From: Vigna angularis
Taxonomy: Eukaryota > Streptophyta > Magnoliopsida > Fabales > Fabaceae
Length of the DNA stretch: 64,000 nucleotides
Direction: 5' to 3'
NCBI RefSeq assembly: GCF_016808095.1
Contig: NC_068979.1
Span: 24,201,444-24,265,443, forward strand
Made by a program: the position numbers and the translations under genes. Each line of letters begins with the position of its first letter. The first letter of the stretch is position 1. Below, in pieces: positions 59,902-64,000 of this stretch. The notes under the pieces were generated by a model. The model searched no databases. It was not told where the DNA came from and saw only the letters and a list, made by a program, of their open reading frames with translations.

Positions 59902-60844
59902 ATCCATAAATTCAATATCTAAATAATACAAATCTAATAACAATAGTCATTACAATCACATTATCATTACATTCTAAATCATAGCCTACACATTTTCATT
60001 GGAAGTAAAGTTTCATGTCTTCAAATACAAAAGGGCATTGCAAATCATCTTTTTGAATAGATATTCTTTCATACACATACCAATTGATTCAACTTCTATA
60101 ATATATTTAAAATATAGTTATATGTCAATTATATATTACCAAACATAAATATTTAACATCTAATCATATATTTAACAGATAATTATCTATCAACTATGTT
60201 GCACGGTATTGATAGAGATCAAACAAATTATGTTCAATGGACAACATCTACATGAACAAATGTTATTAACTAAGTTGAAAACTGATCGATGTGCATTGTG
60301 TTAAGTGAATATATTTATTACATATGCTACAACTAAGAGATGTACAAGCTTCACAAAATCAGAGAATCTCTATCTTTAATTTTCAAAACTCAACTTGTGT
60401 TGGGTATGTTATTAGATAGATATCTAATAAGAAATAATAACTCTTACAAGTACTAAAGAATGACAACTTAACTTATTACACTCTATATACAGTCTAAATT
60501 GTTCCAACGTTCAACAATTCACTGATCATATATCACATTTGTTAATAATGACAAAAATTTCAGTTCTTCCATTCCAATCATAACACCAACTGACCTTGTA
60601 TAGCTGCCAACACAACTTTGACCTCCACACCAAAGTCTTTGTTTAAACCCAACACTCATTCATTCCAATCAGGATCACCTAATCCAAAGTGGAAAATGAC
60701 ATAAAAAATCTTTCTCACCTCATAACTTAATTTCATAAAATTTTATTTTATTTTAGTATCATACATGGGCCATCCGATGCCTTTAATTTTGAAAATATGT
60801 GTTCACTAAGCCAAAAAAAACATGTATAATATTGTTTCTAAAAC

Positions 60845-60881
<37 letters not shown>

Positions 60882-62605
60882 ATTTCGTTCCTAAATAACT
60901 TCTTTTCTTAAAGTGGGCTTTGCGTAAGTTAAGCTTACGCTCACACACACATTTCTTATTATTTTTAATTTTCCTTTTAATTAAGAATACATTTTATAAT
61001 GAATTGAGAGTTTAAAGTATGGAAGAATAACATGGGAAGTAATGCACTAAAGTGAACAATGGTAAACCTTTCTTAGGAATGAAAATTGAAAATTAGTATG
61101 GTAAGCATTATGTATGGACTTCAAGAGATGTATGTTGGGAGAGAATGTAGTCATTAATTTAATGATATAAAGTATAATTTAGGGTCTGACAAAATAGTTA
61201 GATTTTGGAAAAATAAAAGGATAGATAACACCACAATTATAGGTATTTGGAGATTTTATTTATAGGAAACATTATAAATCGTTGGATACGACATCCTTAA
61301 TTAACTATGGTTATCCCTAAATCGTTGTAAAAAGTAATGTAAAGGCAAATTTTGTTATAAAATGTTCTTTTTTTATGACAGTTATCAAAATCATTGTTTT
61401 ATCTTTAATATCATATTTTTAATGATGGTTACTCCTATGAACTGTCGTCAAAGTCTTTTTTTTTTGAAATTTTTATTGGCGTTTTTTATTTATAAAATTA
61501 TATATGATTTAGAGATATTTTTTTTATTGGATGTATTGTTATGTTTTTGTTGGACTCGACAAATGTTGTTATATACTTTCTCAATTCCTTTTTAGATTAT
61601 GTTGGAAAATATTAGAAATATTTGTTATGTTGAAAGTTCAAGAAAGAACCGAAGAATAGGCTTCATGAATTGAAGCTTAAAGTCTTACATTTTTTATCTC
61701 ATCTGAATATGCTTCGGTTAAAGAACCAAAGTAGAATTTCCAAAATAACTAATGCCAAATCATTTACTTCACTAGTGATATCTGTTTTTAAAATTAAAAG
61801 ACACACATACACACACACACACACATATAAGAAACTACTTCTATACCGGTTATAACTACAATCGATATACAAACTTTTCTTCTTTATTACAAAATTGTCA
61901 CCACATCCACTTTTTATACTAGTTATAAATAGAATTGATATATAAATTTTTCTTCTTTGTTTTCTACCACACTCACTTTCTATATCAATTATAACTAGAA
62001 CAAATACATAAAGTGTTATCTTATTTACAACTCTACCATCACGTCACTTATTAGAGCGGATGGATTATAACCAGTATAAAAATTCGTTATAAAAAATAGT
62101 TTTTGCACTAGTGTTAGTATGAAAAGTAATGGAGGTTGGCTCGATAATAATTGTATTAAATTTTGATTGTTTGGTTGAATATTTTAAGTAGTGTAATAAT
62201 GTTTTATTAATTGATGAGTACATAATTTATAATCTACATTTCATATATTTTACTCAATTTTGGTTTATTTTATTTTGTGTTGATCTTCCGGTGCATATTT
62301 GATTGTGTGAATTTTGTGTCACCACTTTCATTTCGTGACACTTGAAAACTAATGTGAAATTCTACCAAAATGTTTGTGTTTTCTAACATCAAATGTTCTT
62401 ATTTTAGTGCTTATAATGGATATAACATATTGAGTGTAGACCAACGCAACATCTCAAAATCTCACATGGATATACCTCAAGGTATTTAAAATGTCTCATA
62501 TAATAGATCTAACCATTTTTACTAAGGGCATACTGCAATAAACAAACTCAAGGCTGAGTGTTGCTACTATGTCATGTAATGGATGACAACCATGCAAGCT
62601 GGTAT
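59902..62605. other. AT-rich intergenic spacer
   Basis: No gene supported. Contains (AT)n at about 60849-60876 and a (CA)-rich run at 61801-61828. 61840-62124 ends TTTTTGCACTAGTG and shares ACCACATCCACTTTTTATA with 21089-21107; it is probably a dispersed CACTA-type or related MITE. Confidence 0.45.
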
Positions 62606-62791
62606 TGAAAGAAGTTGGGATCATGTATATATTATATAACCCACTTATACACAAATTTATTACATACACAAGGACTTATCCTAACTTCATTTTACTGAAA
62701 GAAGTTGGGATCAAGTATATACTATATAACCCTCTAATACACTTATAGAAGAATTTATTACATACACATGGACTTATACTAACTTCATTTT
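62606..62791. repeat. About 90-bp imperfect tandem duplication
   Basis: Copies at 62606-62695 and 62696-62791 both begin GAAAGAAGTTGGGATCA after a T and end CTAACTTCATTTTA. They differ by small indels. Confidence 0.85.
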
Positions 62792-64000
62792 ATTTGTTGC
62801 ATATTTTTAATGACACACAATGATTGGATTCAAATGCATTAGCTTATGTCCAAAAATGTGAACTAAGCATTTTGTTAATATATATAACAATTTAAGGTAA
62901 TATACAACTAGTCAGGAGAACTTGTATATTTGTATTAAGCTTTATTTAAAACTATGCTTATTAAGCTTTGTTTATATATCAAGAAGCTTTGATTCTCCTC
63001 TTTTGTGCTGAGAATATTGAAAGGAAACTCTGATTTAGATAACCTCATTTATCGGATAGAACACTCTTGTAACTAAGGATTCTGTTTTGCTAACACCTAT
63101 GTATCAAAAGTGGATAATGACTAATGTGTAGATTTACATGTATTGTTCGCAAATGTCAAAAGTTACTATTTTGATATGCTTTCTTGTTTCGGGCCCTTTG
63201 CATATCTTATGAAAAGGGTCACCATGTACATATATTTTATAAAAAGATTAAAGTACCCATAAGTACTCTACTATATTTATTTATAATATTCTTTCCTAAT
63301 AAAAAAAAACTTAATTTATAACTATGTATACTAAGCTTTGTTTATAATATATTCAATTATTTTCCTAAATGATTAGAAAATGAATTTGTATATGAAAAAT
63401 TATGTAAGGTTATGGCTTTCGTAAAAACAATTACTCAATTTAAAAAAAAAACACTTAACGACGGTAATTGTATTAGTCCTTATTCTTGTGACTTTTAATG
63501 ACGGTTGTAGATCAAACTATCGTGGTATATCGTGTTAATTCTTTTTTCTTTTTAACAATTTTTAACTACAATTAATAAATCAAATGTCATATATCAACTT
63601 AAAAAATCCTTTTATTTTTGCTTTTGTCCATTTTTAACAATGATTTCTAGATTAAACTATCGTCATTTTTAACATTTTTAACGACAATTTGAAAATTGTT
63701 GTTAAATGTCTATTTTAATCGTGGTAAAATGTTCAATCTACATCAATGAAGAGAGAAATAACTCAAGTATTCATGTTTTAAAAACCTTAATAGATAAATT
63801 TCAAAAAAATGATTGAATTTAATATTAGCTCAATAATAATTGTTAGAAATAGTATGTAAAATTTTTTTATCATAAAAAATAAGTCTTAATAGATTTTACA
63901 TTTAAGAAACGATGGTATGAAATTTAAACTCTTTTAAAATTGTTTTTATATTTTTCTAGGAACCTGAAAAAAAGTTGAGGCCAATAAAGCTTTTTTAAAA
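62792..64000. other. AT-rich spacer to the window end
   Basis: No gene supported. Between 63450 and 63720 several ACGACGGT / ACGACAAT-like pieces recur, suggesting a decayed MITE. Confidence 0.45.

Overview
The window is AT-rich plant nuclear DNA. It has GT-AG introns, plant gene families (sphingoid base hydroxylase, PHYTOCHROME KINASE SUBSTRATE, a Golgi QUASIMODO2-type methyltransferase) and abundant plant transposons. The repeat flavour (AATCGATT-rich Sirevirus-like copia LTR, long-TIR Mutator-like elements, GACGTC-rich CACTA-like elements) suggests a legume, perhaps Vigna or Phaseolus. That assignment is inference; the sequence alone does not prove the species.

Three host genes look intact. 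(1) Sphinganine C4-hydroxylase, + strand, CDS exons 882-1106 and 3355-3909. (2) A PKS1-like phytochrome-signalling protein, - strand, single exon 32357-33838. (3) A PMT2-like methyltransferase, - strand, six coding exons between 43787 and 40371, probably with a 5'-UTR intron. Every reconstructed exon joins in phase. The three genes have unrelated roles (ER sphingolipid hydroxylation, light signalling, Golgi wall-polysaccharide methylation) and do not form a functional cluster.

Layout. 1-4080: the hydroxylase gene. 4081-6866: intergenic, with a 45-bp tandem repeat and a SINE-like scrap. 6867-19820: gypsy-type LTR material whose two arms are mutually inverted, split by a nearly complete copia retrotransposon (9939-18705, minus orientation, 5-bp target duplication GATAT, near-identical 1060-bp LTRs). 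19821-31620: two diverged copies of a non-coding module. The left copy is swollen by CACTA, hAT and MULE insertions; the right copy is compact. 32357-33838: PKS. 35122-36725: a Pack-MULE carrying a rearranged SDHB (succinate dehydrogenase iron-sulfur subunit) fragment. 40371-44820: PMT2. 48215-49087: copia wreckage with part of an LTR. 49581-55003: a CACTA-like remnant, a second large MULE, a MITE and a near-perfect foldback MULE. 58085-59901: a tandem repeat split by a hAT that is itself split by another hAT. The rest is AT-rich spacer with microsatellites.

The most unusual signals are these. The copia element has a third ORF in the env position, preceded by its own U3-like block of AATCGATT palindromes. 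It also has a perfect MSA (G2/M) motif in its LTRs and a lost RNase H aspartate. Four Mutator-type elements share GGYTTAAT-type ends and 9-bp target duplications, one with an SDHB fragment and one a 125-bp perfect hairpin. The hAT-in-hAT nest can be checked against its own empty site. A duplicated non-coding module keeps short identical cores although the surrounding sequence has diverged.
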